This document shows, piece by piece, positions 1 to 5,376 of a stretch of 5,485 nt of DNA. The notes beneath the pieces were generated by a model that made no database searches, was not told the DNA's origin, and worked only from the letters and a program-made list of their open reading frames with translations. Position 1 is the stretch's first letter; each line of letters starts with the position of its first letter. Origin of the DNA: an uncultured Rhodoluna sp. (GTDB lineage: Bacteria > Actinomycetota > Actinomycetes > Actinomycetales > Microbacteriaceae); assembly GCA_937898095.1 (NCBI GenBank), contig CALDKR010000100.1, positions 1 through 5,485 of the forward strand. Reading direction: 5' to 3'. The position numbers were made by a program, and so were the translations under genes.

Positions 1-8
1 AGGGCCAG

Positions 9-371
9 ATGGCCGCTATCGAGGAAGATCAGATACCCCGCTGCGACAAGCTGGACGGCAGCAGCTTGCGGATCGTTCCCGCCTATACCGAGGCGGGCTG
101 GTACTGCGAGGCGAACTGCATCACCGTCACCGACGGCGAGCGAACGGCAGTCTATGTGCCGATAGCGGTTGCCCGCCGGACCGACCTGCCGCTCGACGTG
201 CAACGGGCTCATTCCGCGCTCGACCGCCAGTACGAGATCGACGCCGACGTGGCCGGGCTTGTGGGGCTTCACGAGCCACCCCCAGCGGCCTTCACGGCGT
301 CCGTGTCCGCGGCGGCGGGCACCGGGGCGGCCAGCGCCTGGTCCACGGGTTGCGAGACGGCCTTGGGGTAG
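9..371 (+). CDS. Unrecognised high-GC reading frame, probably cut off and fused at its 3' end
   Basis: I do not recognise this protein. The frame is open from the window edge; ATG at 9 is a plausible start because AGGG sits at bases 1-4, but the gene could also begin upstream. Codons end almost always in G or C, the normal signature of coding DNA in a high-GC actinobacterium, and residues 1 to about 92 have a natural composition with cysteines at 12, 33 and 37 (WYCEANC) and no membrane segment or signal peptide. The last 30 residues are Ala/Ser/Gly-rich and less convincing. The stop at 369-371 lies past the apparent junction with argF DNA, so the true C-terminus is probably missing. GC is about 69% here against about 54% in the next 240 bases. 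An alternative is a minus-strand gene whose tail ends at 269 and shares the same wobble position. No function is proposed. Confidence 0.4.
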   Translation: MAAIEEDQIPRCDKLDGSSLRIVPAYTEAGWYCEANCITVTDGERTAVYVPIAVARRTDLPLDVQRAHSALDRQYEIDADVAGLVGLHEPPPAAFTASVSAAAGTGAASAWSTGCETALG

Positions 372-372
372 A
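355..372. other. Abrupt composition and homology junction (probable chimera or rearrangement breakpoint)
   Basis: Upstream of about 364 the DNA is high-GC and the argF frame reads as an Arg/Gly-rich string that does not resemble ornithine carbamoyltransferase. From 365 (GGG GTA GAA GCC GAA, read GVEAE) the same frame reads as typical ArgF sequence through to its stop. In ArgF the residues before this point are usually of the form DTWVSMG, which is absent. I see no insertion-sequence end, target duplication, tRNA or att-like repeat at the junction, which favours an assembly or cloning chimera over a mobile-element insertion. The exact base is uncertain by a few nucleotides. Confidence 0.7.
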
Positions 373-601
373 AGCCGAAAAAGAGCAGCGCATCCGCGAC
401 TTTGCCGGTTTCACCATTGACCAGGAGATGTTCAACGCGGCTAAGCCAGACGCCATTTTCATGCACTGTCTGCCTGCCTATCGGGGCTATGAAGTCAGTG
501 CCGATGTTATTGACGGGCCTAGGTCTGTGATTTGGGATGAAGCCGAGAACCGCCTGCACGCGCAAAAAGCACTCATGGTTTGGCTTGCTGAAAACCAATA
601 A
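365..601 (+). pseudogene. argF: Ornithine carbamoyltransferase, C-terminal 78 residues only (5' part replaced)
   Basis: ArgF transfers the carbamoyl group from carbamoyl phosphate to ornithine, giving citrulline in the cytoplasm. Only the end of the ornithine-binding domain remains, against a family length near 305-310 residues. Visible landmarks in the fragment are EAEKEQRIRDFAGF (residues 3-16), the HCLP signature at 34-37 whose cysteine contacts ornithine, RGYEVSADVIDGP (40-52), and the conserved tail ENRLHAQKAL (61-70). The stop is TAA at 599-601. It lies 92 nt upstream of argG on the same strand, as expected for an arginine cluster. Upstream sequence is foreign, so as written the gene could not make an active enzyme. 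If the junction is an assembly artefact, the organism has an intact argF and this is simply a partial gene. The family assignment itself is secure. Confidence 0.88.
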
Positions 602-693
602 TTTCGGGCTGCAAAACCCCTACCCTCAAACCAAAAGTAAGATTGACCTAAATCATTAGCTGAATTCTCAGCGCTGCAATTAAAAGGAGCATC
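602..693 (+). promoter_or_regulatory. argF-argG gap with small dyad and argG ribosome binding site
   Basis: This 92-nt spacer has a strong Shine-Dalgarno AAAGGAG at 683-689, four bases before the argG ATG, which fixes the start. An inverted repeat GCTGA (659-663), spacer ATTC, TCAGC (668-672) lies just upstream and could be an operator half or a weak hairpin. TTGACC (643-648) and TAAGAT (638-643) resemble promoter boxes but neither has a properly spaced partner. I could not fit the ArgR box consensus with its normal spacing. No terminator is seen, so read-through from argF is likely. Confidence 0.45.
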
Positions 694-1893
694 ATGGCCG
701 AACGCGTCGTACTCGCTTATTCAGGTGGTCTCGACACCTCTGTTGGCATCGGTTGGTTGAAAGACGCAACCGGCAAAGAGGTTGTTGCCATGGCAATCGA
801 CGTCGGTCAGGGCGGCGAAAACATGGATGACATCCGTCAGCGCGCGCTCGACTGTGGCGCCGTTGAGTCAGTGGTTATCGACGCAAAAGAAGAGTTTGCA
901 ACCGACTACCTCATGCCAGCACTTAAGGCCAACGCGCTTTATCAGAAGCGCTACCCACTAGTTTCAGCACTTTCACGTCCAGTCATCGCCAAACACCTTG
1001 CACTAACCGCTCAAAAGCTTGGCGCAAACAGCGTTGCTCACGGTTGCACTGGCAAGGGCAATGACCAGGTTCGTTTCGAAGCTTCAGTTGCTGCGATCGA
1101 CCCAAGCCTGACTTCAATTGCCCCTATCCGCGACCTTGCGCTCACTCGCGACAAGGCAATCGAATACGCAGCTACACACAACCTTCCAATCGCGCAATCA
1201 AAGAAGAGTCCATACTCAGTTGACCAAAACGTGTGGGGTCGAGCTGTTGAAACTGGGTTCCTAGAAGACCCTTGGAACGCGCCAATCGAAGACCTCTATA
1301 GCTACACCCAAGACCCTGATGTCTTCCGTGAGCCGACCGAGGTTGTCATCAAGTTTGATCAGGGTGTTCCAGTGGCCATCGATGGCGTTTCATATTCACC
1401 CTTTGAAATGGTCGTCAAAATGAACGAGCTAGCGGGCGCCCACGGCATCGGCCGCATCGACATCGTCGAAGACCGCCTAGTCGGCATCAAGAGCCGCGAA
1501 ATTTACGAGGCGCCAGCCGGCATCGCTCTTATCAATGCCCACGAAGACCTCGAAAATCTAACTCTCGAGCGCGAAGTGAACCGCTTCAAGAAGGGCATCG
1601 AAGACAAGTGGGCTACCTTGGTCTACGAGGGCCTATGGTTCTCAGACCTAAAGCGTTCGCTCGACGTATTCATCGATCACACTCAGAAGTATGTGACCGG
1701 TGAAGTTCGCCTGAAGATGCAGGGCGGCCGAGCTGTCCCTACCGGACGTCGTTCAGAAGAGTCGCTTTACGACTTTGATCTAGCCACGTACGACACCGGC
1801 GACACCTTCGATCAGTCACTGGCTAAGGGCTTCATTGAACTATGGGCGCTTCCAAGCAAGATTTCGGCGAAGCGCGAGCAGCGACACCAATGA
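694..1893 (+). CDS. argG: Argininosuccinate synthase
   Basis: ArgG condenses citrulline with aspartate, using ATP to make AMP and pyrophosphate, and yields argininosuccinate, the penultimate step of arginine synthesis; it is a cytoplasmic homotetramer. The 399-residue product matches the usual length of the short bacterial form. The N-terminal ATP pyrophosphatase P-loop reads AYSGGLDTS at residues 8-16. The second signature, HGCTGKGNDQVRFE, is at 116-129 and binds aspartate and citrulline. SPYSVDQNVWGR (172-183) and the MQGGRAV segment near 342-348 are also family-typical. The start ATG is supported by AAAGGAG four bases upstream and by the correct distance to the P-loop. The gene is intact. 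Its last four bases, ATGA, are shared with the argH start, so the two are almost certainly co-transcribed and translationally coupled. No catalytic residue appears to be missing. Confidence 0.97.
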   Translation: MAERVVLAYSGGLDTSVGIGWLKDATGKEVVAMAIDVGQGGENMDDIRQRALDCGAVESVVIDAKEEFATDYLMPALKANALYQKRYPLVSALSRPVIAKHLALTAQKLGANSVAHGCTGKGNDQVRFEASVAAIDPSLTSIAPIRDLALTRDKAIEYAATHNLPIAQSKKSPYSVDQNVWGRAVETGFLEDPWNAPIEDLYSYTQDPDVFREPTEVVIKFDQGVPVAIDGVSYSPFEMVVKMNELAGAHGIGRIDIVEDRLVGIKSREIYEAPAGIALINAHEDLENLTLEREVNRFKKGIEDKWATLVYEGLWFSDLKRSLDVFIDHTQKYVTGEVRLKMQGGRAVPTGRRSEESLYDFDLATYDTGDTFDQSLAKGFIELWALPSKISAKREQRHQ

Positions 1894-3296
1894 CTCAAGG
1901 TTCTGGTTCAAATTCACTCTGGGGCAGTCGCTTCGAGGGCGGCCCGAGCGATGCGCTTGCGGCGCTTAGTCGTTCGGTGCACTTCGACTGGCGATTGGCT
2001 AGCTATGACATTGCCGGAACCCGTGCCCACATCAGGGCGTTGCAATCAGCTGGATACCTAACTGTTGCTGAGCTAGAGAAGCTCGACAAAAGCTTGCTCG
2101 AACTTCGATCTCGTGTTGAATCCGGCAGCTTCACTGCCAAGCCGAGCGACGAAGACGTGCACTCAGCACTAGAGCGTGGCCTCATCGAAATCGCTGGCGG
2201 CGAGCTCGGCGGCAAGGTTCGCGCTGGTCGCAGTCGGAATGACCAGATCGCAACATTGATTCGCACCTACCTGCTCGATCAGGCGACAGTCATAGGTGCA
2301 CTTGTGCTCGAGCTGGTCGGCATCTTGGTCGATCGCGCCGAAGAACACCTAGGCGTTGCTATGCCGGGCCGCACTCATTTTCAGCATGCTCAGCCGGTAC
2401 ATTTGTCGCACCACCTGCTCGCACACGCCTGGCCACTAGTTCGCGATCTTGAGCGCCTCAACGACTGGCGCAAGCGCGCGATGCTTTCCCCATATGGCGC
2501 CGGTGCACTGGCAGGAAACACTCTCGGTCTCGACCCAAACCTTGTCGCCTCCGAGCTTGGTCTTGCTGGACCAACCCAGAACTCAATCGACGCCACTGCG
2601 AGTCGCGATGTTGTTGCTGAGTTTGCATTTATCGGTTCACTCATCGGCATCAATCTTTCGCGCCTTTCAGAAGAAATCATCATCTGGGCAAGCGCAGAGT
2701 TTGATTACGTCAAACTTCACGATGCTTATTCGACCGGTTCGTCGATTATGCCTCAAAAGAAGAACCCTGACATTGCTGAACTGGCACGCGGAAAATCAGG
2801 GCGTCTGATTGGCGACCTAACCGGTTTGCTGGCAACTCTCAAGGGCCTGCCGTTGGCATACAACCGCGATCTTCAAGAAGACAAAGAACCGGTATTCGAC
2901 ATTGTCGACACTCTGACTGTGCTTTTGCCTGCCTTCAACGGAATGATTGCCACCCTGCACTTCAACCGTGAGCGCCTCGAAGCTCTGGCTCCAGCCGGCT
3001 TCTCACTGGCAACCGATGTAGCCGAATGGCTCGTAAAAAAGCGTGTGCCTTTCCGCGATGCACACGAAATCACCGGCAAATTGGTTTCGTACTGCGAGCG
3101 AAATGGCCTTGAGCTGCATGAGGTTCCAGATTCTGAAATGGCAGAAATTTCAAATTTCCTGACTCCAGATGTGCGTGACGTTCTCACCGTTGGCGGATCA
3201 ATCCGAGCTCGTGCCGGCGCAGGCGGCACAGCCCTGCCTCGCGTGCTTGACCAGATTGCTGCACTGCGCAAATTTGCTCCAAAACGAGAAGGCTAA
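1890..3296 (+). CDS. argH: Argininosuccinate lyase
   Basis: ArgH splits argininosuccinate into arginine and fumarate, completing arginine synthesis; it belongs to the fumarase/aspartase superfamily and works as a homotetramer. From the chosen start the product is 468 residues, normal for the family, beginning MTQGSGSNSLWGSRFEGG. Conserved regions appear in order: DVHSALE (89-95), RAGRSRNDQ (111-119), GRTHFQHAQPV (160-170) carrying the Thr-His pair, and the mobile-loop signature GSSIMPQKKNPD (283-294), which contains the catalytic serine. A C-terminal GGTA motif is near 445-448. The ATG at 1890 overlaps the argG stop as ATGA and has no clear Shine-Dalgarno, so initiation probably depends on ribosomes finishing argG. 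An in-frame ATG at 1842 would add 16 residues, but these are not family-like, lack a ribosome site and overlap argG by 52 bases. The gene is intact. Confidence 0.96.
   Translation: MTQGSGSNSLWGSRFEGGPSDALAALSRSVHFDWRLASYDIAGTRAHIRALQSAGYLTVAELEKLDKSLLELRSRVESGSFTAKPSDEDVHSALERGLIEIAGGELGGKVRAGRSRNDQIATLIRTYLLDQATVIGALVLELVGILVDRAEEHLGVAMPGRTHFQHAQPVHLSHHLLAHAWPLVRDLERLNDWRKRAMLSPYGAGALAGNTLGLDPNLVASELGLAGPTQNSIDATASRDVVAEFAFIGSLIGINLSRLSEEIIIWASAEFDYVKLHDAYSTGSSIMPQKKNPDIAELARGKSGRLIGDLTGLLATLKGLPLAYNRDLQEDKEPVFDIVDTLTVLLPAFNGMIATLHFNRERLEALAPAGFSLATDVAEWLVKKRVPFRDAHEITGKLVSYCERNGLELHEVPDSEMAEISNFLTPDVRDVLTVGGSIRARAGAGGTALPRVLDQIAALRKFAPKREG
3286..3292 (+). promoter_or_regulatory. tyrS ribosome binding site inside the argH 3' end
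   Basis: GAGAAGG ends six bases before the tyrS ATG at 3299 and overlaps the final codons of argH. Its good match and spacing decide the tyrS start and show that tyrS can recruit ribosomes itself while sharing the argH message. Confidence 0.65.
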
Positions 3297-3298
3297 TC

Positions 3299-4597
3299 AT
3301 GGCAACCCCAGAGTTTTTGCGCACTCAAAGCAACGATGAATCTTTCGCCCACATTCTTGACGAATTAAAGTGGCGTGGCTTGGTGGCGCTTTCGACCGAT
3401 GAAGGTGCGCTGCGCGAGGCTCTCGGCAAGGCCCCACTGACTTACTACATCGGATTTGATCCAACTGCGCCAAGCCTGCACCTGGGCAACCTGGTTCAAC
3501 TTCTGATCATGCGTCGCCTGCAGCTAGCCGGACACAAGCCACTGGCATTAATTGGCGGTTCCACCGGACTAGTGGGCGACCCGCGTCCGACCGCAGAGCG
3601 AACCCTAAACACCAAGGAGACCGTTGCCGATTGGGTTGAAAAACTAGGCAAGCAAGCAAGCCGCTTTTTGTCTTTCGAGGGCGACAATGCGGCCCGTCTA
3701 GTCAACAACCTCGATTGGACAGCCCCGCTCAGCGCTATCGACTTCCTTCGCGACATCGGAAAGTTCTTCCGTGTCGGCACAATGCTTTCTAAAGACGCGG
3801 TTTCAGCTCGTCTGAATTCAGAGCACGGAATCAGCTACACCGAGTTCAGCTATCAAATTCTTCAGGGCTATGACTTCCTCGAACTTTTCCGTCGCTACAA
3901 CTGCACCCTGCAAATGGGCGGCAGTGATCAGTGGGGCAATCTGACCTCAGGCACCGACCTGATTCGCAAAGCCGAAGGCGCTTCCGCGCATATCTTGGCA
4001 ACACCACTAATTACCAACTCAGATGGCAAAAAATTCGGCAAGTCCGAAGGCAACGCTGTATGGCTTGATGCAGACCTAACAAGCCCGTATGCGTTCTATC
4101 AGTTTTGGCTAAATGTCGAAGACGCCGATGTTATTGATCGTCTCAAAGTGTTCACATTCTTGACCAGGGCAGAGATTGAAGAACTTGCCGTTCAAACCGA
4201 GGCGGCTCCATACTTGCGTGCTGCGCAAAAGCGCTTGGCGCTTGAGGTCACTACTTTGGTTCACAGCCGAGAGGCAGCCGAGGCCGCAATCGCTGCATCG
4301 GCGGCGCTATTTGGCCAAGGAGAATTGAGCGACCTCGAGCCAGAAACACTGGCCGCTGCCCTGGGTGAATTGCCAAAAACAAACGCCGTCGCAGGAACAG
4401 CTTTGACGCATCTACTTGTTGAGACCGGTTTGGTCGACAGCATCAGTGCAGCTCGTCGAGCAATCAAAGAAGGTGGCGTCTATCTAAACAACCAAAAGGT
4501 TGATAATGAGGCTGCTGAAATCTCAGAATTCATTCACGACCGATTTGCAGTTTTGCGCCGCGGCAAGAAAACCCTTGCCGCAATTTTCAAAAACTAA
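3299..4597 (+). CDS. tyrS: Tyrosyl-tRNA synthetase (TyrRS)
   Basis: TyrS activates tyrosine with ATP and charges tRNA-Tyr; it is a cytoplasmic homodimeric class Ic synthetase. The 432-residue product has the Rossmann catalytic domain first: YYIGFDPTAPSLHLGN (49-64) holds the tyrosine-contacting Y50 and the HIGH-type motif HLGN at 61-64. Y185, Q189 and D192 in SYQILQGYD are the tyrosine-pocket residues. GSDQWGN (208-214) follows, then KFGKS (245-249), the TyrRS form of KMSKS. An anticodon-binding helical region is followed by a C-terminal S4-like RNA-binding domain at about 368-430, with TGLVDSISAARRAIKEGGVYLNN. It starts 2 nt after the argH stop, so it is probably the last gene of the arg transcript. 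The enzyme itself has no role in arginine synthesis, so the linkage seems to be genome compaction. No T-box leader is seen. The gene is intact. Confidence 0.97.
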   Translation: MATPEFLRTQSNDESFAHILDELKWRGLVALSTDEGALREALGKAPLTYYIGFDPTAPSLHLGNLVQLLIMRRLQLAGHKPLALIGGSTGLVGDPRPTAERTLNTKETVADWVEKLGKQASRFLSFEGDNAARLVNNLDWTAPLSAIDFLRDIGKFFRVGTMLSKDAVSARLNSEHGISYTEFSYQILQGYDFLELFRRYNCTLQMGGSDQWGNLTSGTDLIRKAEGASAHILATPLITNSDGKKFGKSEGNAVWLDADLTSPYAFYQFWLNVEDADVIDRLKVFTFLTRAEIEELAVQTEAAPYLRAAQKRLALEVTTLVHSREAAEAAIAASAALFGQGELSDLEPETLAAALGELPKTNAVAGTALTHLLVETGLVDSISAARRAIKEGGVYLNNQKVDNEAAEISEFIHDRFAVLRRGKKTLAAIFKN

Positions 4598-4608
4598 ATT
4601 CACGGATA

Positions 4609-4905
4609 TCAAAAATCGATCAATTCGATTTGAATTTTCACCTGGCTGCCATCAGCTAACCCTTCGGCAACGCGAACGGCTTTCTTGAGCAGCAACAAAT
4701 AGCTATTCGACGCTGAATCCTTGAAAATCGAACTGCGCCAGTTCGATTCACCACATCTCGCATCTACGCGAACCGAACCGAATCCACGCCTGAGCCCCTG
4801 AGTCACCTCAGTTATCTCAAGAGCCATCGCCTCAGGCAAAAGGCAAAAGTAATACGAGGCATTCCCTGGCCAGCGAGCAATTGTCGCCGAAAATTCAAAT
4901 TTCAC
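4609..4905 (-). CDS. DUF1905 family small protein
   Basis: This 98-residue protein matches the DUF1905 pattern as I remember it: MKFEFSATIARWPGNASYYFCLLPE at the start, then GLRRGFGSVRV (38-47), W56 followed by SSIFKD (58-63), and YLLLLKKAVRVAEGL (69-83) before a final beta strand. The family is a small beta-rich domain of unknown biochemical role, often found alone or fused to a YdeI-type module; no function is inferred here. It has no signal peptide or membrane segment. The start is GTG at 4905 with no Shine-Dalgarno, and a promoter-like pair fits a leaderless transcript. It converges on tyrS with only 11 nt between stop codons, and lies back to back with the rrn promoters. Gene reality is supported by the family match across the full length. 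Confidence 0.85.
   Translation of the reverse strand: MKFEFSATIARWPGNASYYFCLLPEAMALEITEVTQGLRRGFGSVRVDARCGESNWRSSIFKDSASNSYLLLLKKAVRVAEGLADGSQVKIQIELIDF
4613..4631. terminator. Weak bidirectional hairpin at the tyrS/DUF1905 convergence
   Basis: AAATCGA (4613-4619), loop TCAAT, TCGATTT (4625-4631) form a perfect 7-bp stem. Read on the minus strand it is followed by more T (the A5 run at 4611-4615 in plus orientation); read on the plus strand TTTT follows at 4635-4638. It lies inside the last codons of the DUF1905 gene, as the 11-nt gap leaves no room elsewhere. Only two G-C pairs make it a weak stem, so its function as terminator for either gene is a guess. Confidence 0.4.
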
Positions 4906-4911
4906 AATTTG

Positions 4912-4940
4912 AGAATCGCGCTAAATCCCCGTGTTTGCAA
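4912..4940 (-). promoter_or_regulatory. Putative promoter of the DUF1905 gene (leaderless)
   Basis: On the minus strand TTGCAA (4940-4935) and GATTCT (4917-4912) are separated by exactly 17 bases. The -10 box ends six bases before the GTG start, so transcription would begin at or next to the start codon. This agrees with the absence of a ribosome site. Leaderless mRNAs are common in actinobacteria. The -10 box is only a 3/6 match but keeps the key A and final T. Confidence 0.45.
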
Positions 4941-4978
4941 GGAGTTTAAAAAAAGTTTGACGAATATCCACTTTTGAT

Positions 4979-5007
4979 TTGACAACCTCGTTATCTCCCC
5001 GTAATGT
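4979..5007 (+). promoter_or_regulatory. rrn promoter P1 (upstream)
   Basis: A perfect -35 box TTGACA (4979-4984), a 17-base spacer and -10 box TAATGT (5002-5007) predict a start near 5014, about 420 nt before 16S. An A7 tract at 4948-4954 lies upstream and could act as an UP-like element for this promoter and for the divergent DUF1905 promoter. Confidence 0.65.
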
Positions 5008-5099
5008 TTCATTCGTTGCCCAAAGCTTGGACGAATCTGATTAGATAACCGGCTCAAGAGCAACCAATCCTAAAAGCTCCAAACGAGCAAAAATGCCTA

Positions 5100-5129
5100 T
5101 TGCGGCGTATTTGATCGTGCGTTTAGTAT
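5100..5129 (+). promoter_or_regulatory. Possible middle rrn promoter
   Basis: TTGCGG (5100-5105) and TAGTAT (5124-5129) are spaced by 18 bases. The -10 box is good, but the -35 box is weak, so this is the least certain of the three promoters. Confidence 0.3.
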
Positions 5130-5155
5130 TGGACTTCCACTGAAAAAAAAGTTGG

Positions 5156-5173
5156 CGTGTCAGATTTGACACG
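5156..5173. repeat. 18-bp perfect dyad over the P2 -35 box
   Basis: CGTGTCA (5156-5162), spacer GATT, TGACACG (5167-5173) are exact inverted repeats of 7 bp. Spacing and size suit a dimeric DNA-binding regulator, and occupation would cover the -35 hexamer of P2. The regulator is unknown, and the dyad may be partly fortuitous because TTGACA contributes to one arm. Confidence 0.5.
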
Positions 5174-5193
5174 AATCAAAAAAGTGGTAAGTT
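5166..5193 (+). promoter_or_regulatory. rrn promoter P2 (proximal), extended -10
   Basis: A perfect -35 box TTGACA (5166-5171), a 16-base spacer and -10 box TAAGTT (5188-5193) preceded by TGG, an extended -10 feature, predict a start near 5200. An A8 tract at 5143-5150 sits about 50-57 bases before that start, where UP elements act. Its -35 box lies within a perfect inverted repeat. Confidence 0.65.
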
Positions 5194-5201
5194 AGTGAAG
5201 T

Positions 5202-5210
5202 TGCTCTGAA
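5202..5210 (+). promoter_or_regulatory. boxA-like antitermination site
   Basis: TGCTCTGAA resembles the rRNA boxA core TGCTCTTTA that loads NusB/NusE antitermination complexes. It would fall within the first few transcribed bases from P2. The match is partial. Confidence 0.35.
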
Positions 5211-5376
5211 GGCTTCTAGAAATAGAAACTCTCAGATGCATCCGATCCTTGAGAACTCAACAGCGTGCACAATGTCGATGCCAAGAACCTCTTGGCTAGC
5301 TAGTTTCTAGTTAGTCAGAGAAATTATTGGATTAGACAGATTGTCAGACAATCTGATTTAGTCAGATCAAACTATG

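Noticed and set aside
169..420. Plus-strand 83-residue frame rich in Pro and Arg
   Set aside because: Its composition is typical of an out-of-frame shadow in high-GC DNA, and it crosses the junction.
269..598. Minus-strand reading frame across the argF remnant
   Set aside because: It is antisense to well-conserved ArgF codons and crosses the composition junction, so as a whole it is a shadow. Only its tail over 269-364 is mentioned as an alternative reading of the foreign segment.
602..625. GGG-CTGCAAAA-CCC as an argF terminator
   Set aside because: The stem is only 3 bp and no T-run follows.
643..671. Sigma-70 promoter for argG starting at TTGACC
   Set aside because: No -10-like hexamer lies 16-18 bases downstream; TAAGAT overlaps the -35-like box instead.
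643..690. ArgR box before argG
   Set aside because: TAAAT and ATTA-like halves occur, but the spacing does not fit the 18-bp two-half consensus.
2003..3271. Several open frames within argH on both strands
   Set aside because: They overlap a full-length, motif-complete argH and have Ser/Arg-rich shadow composition.
4500..4688. Small plus-strand frame over the tyrS end
   Set aside because: It overlaps the conserved S4-domain end of tyrS and the convergent DUF1905 gene, with no ribosome site or recognisable product.
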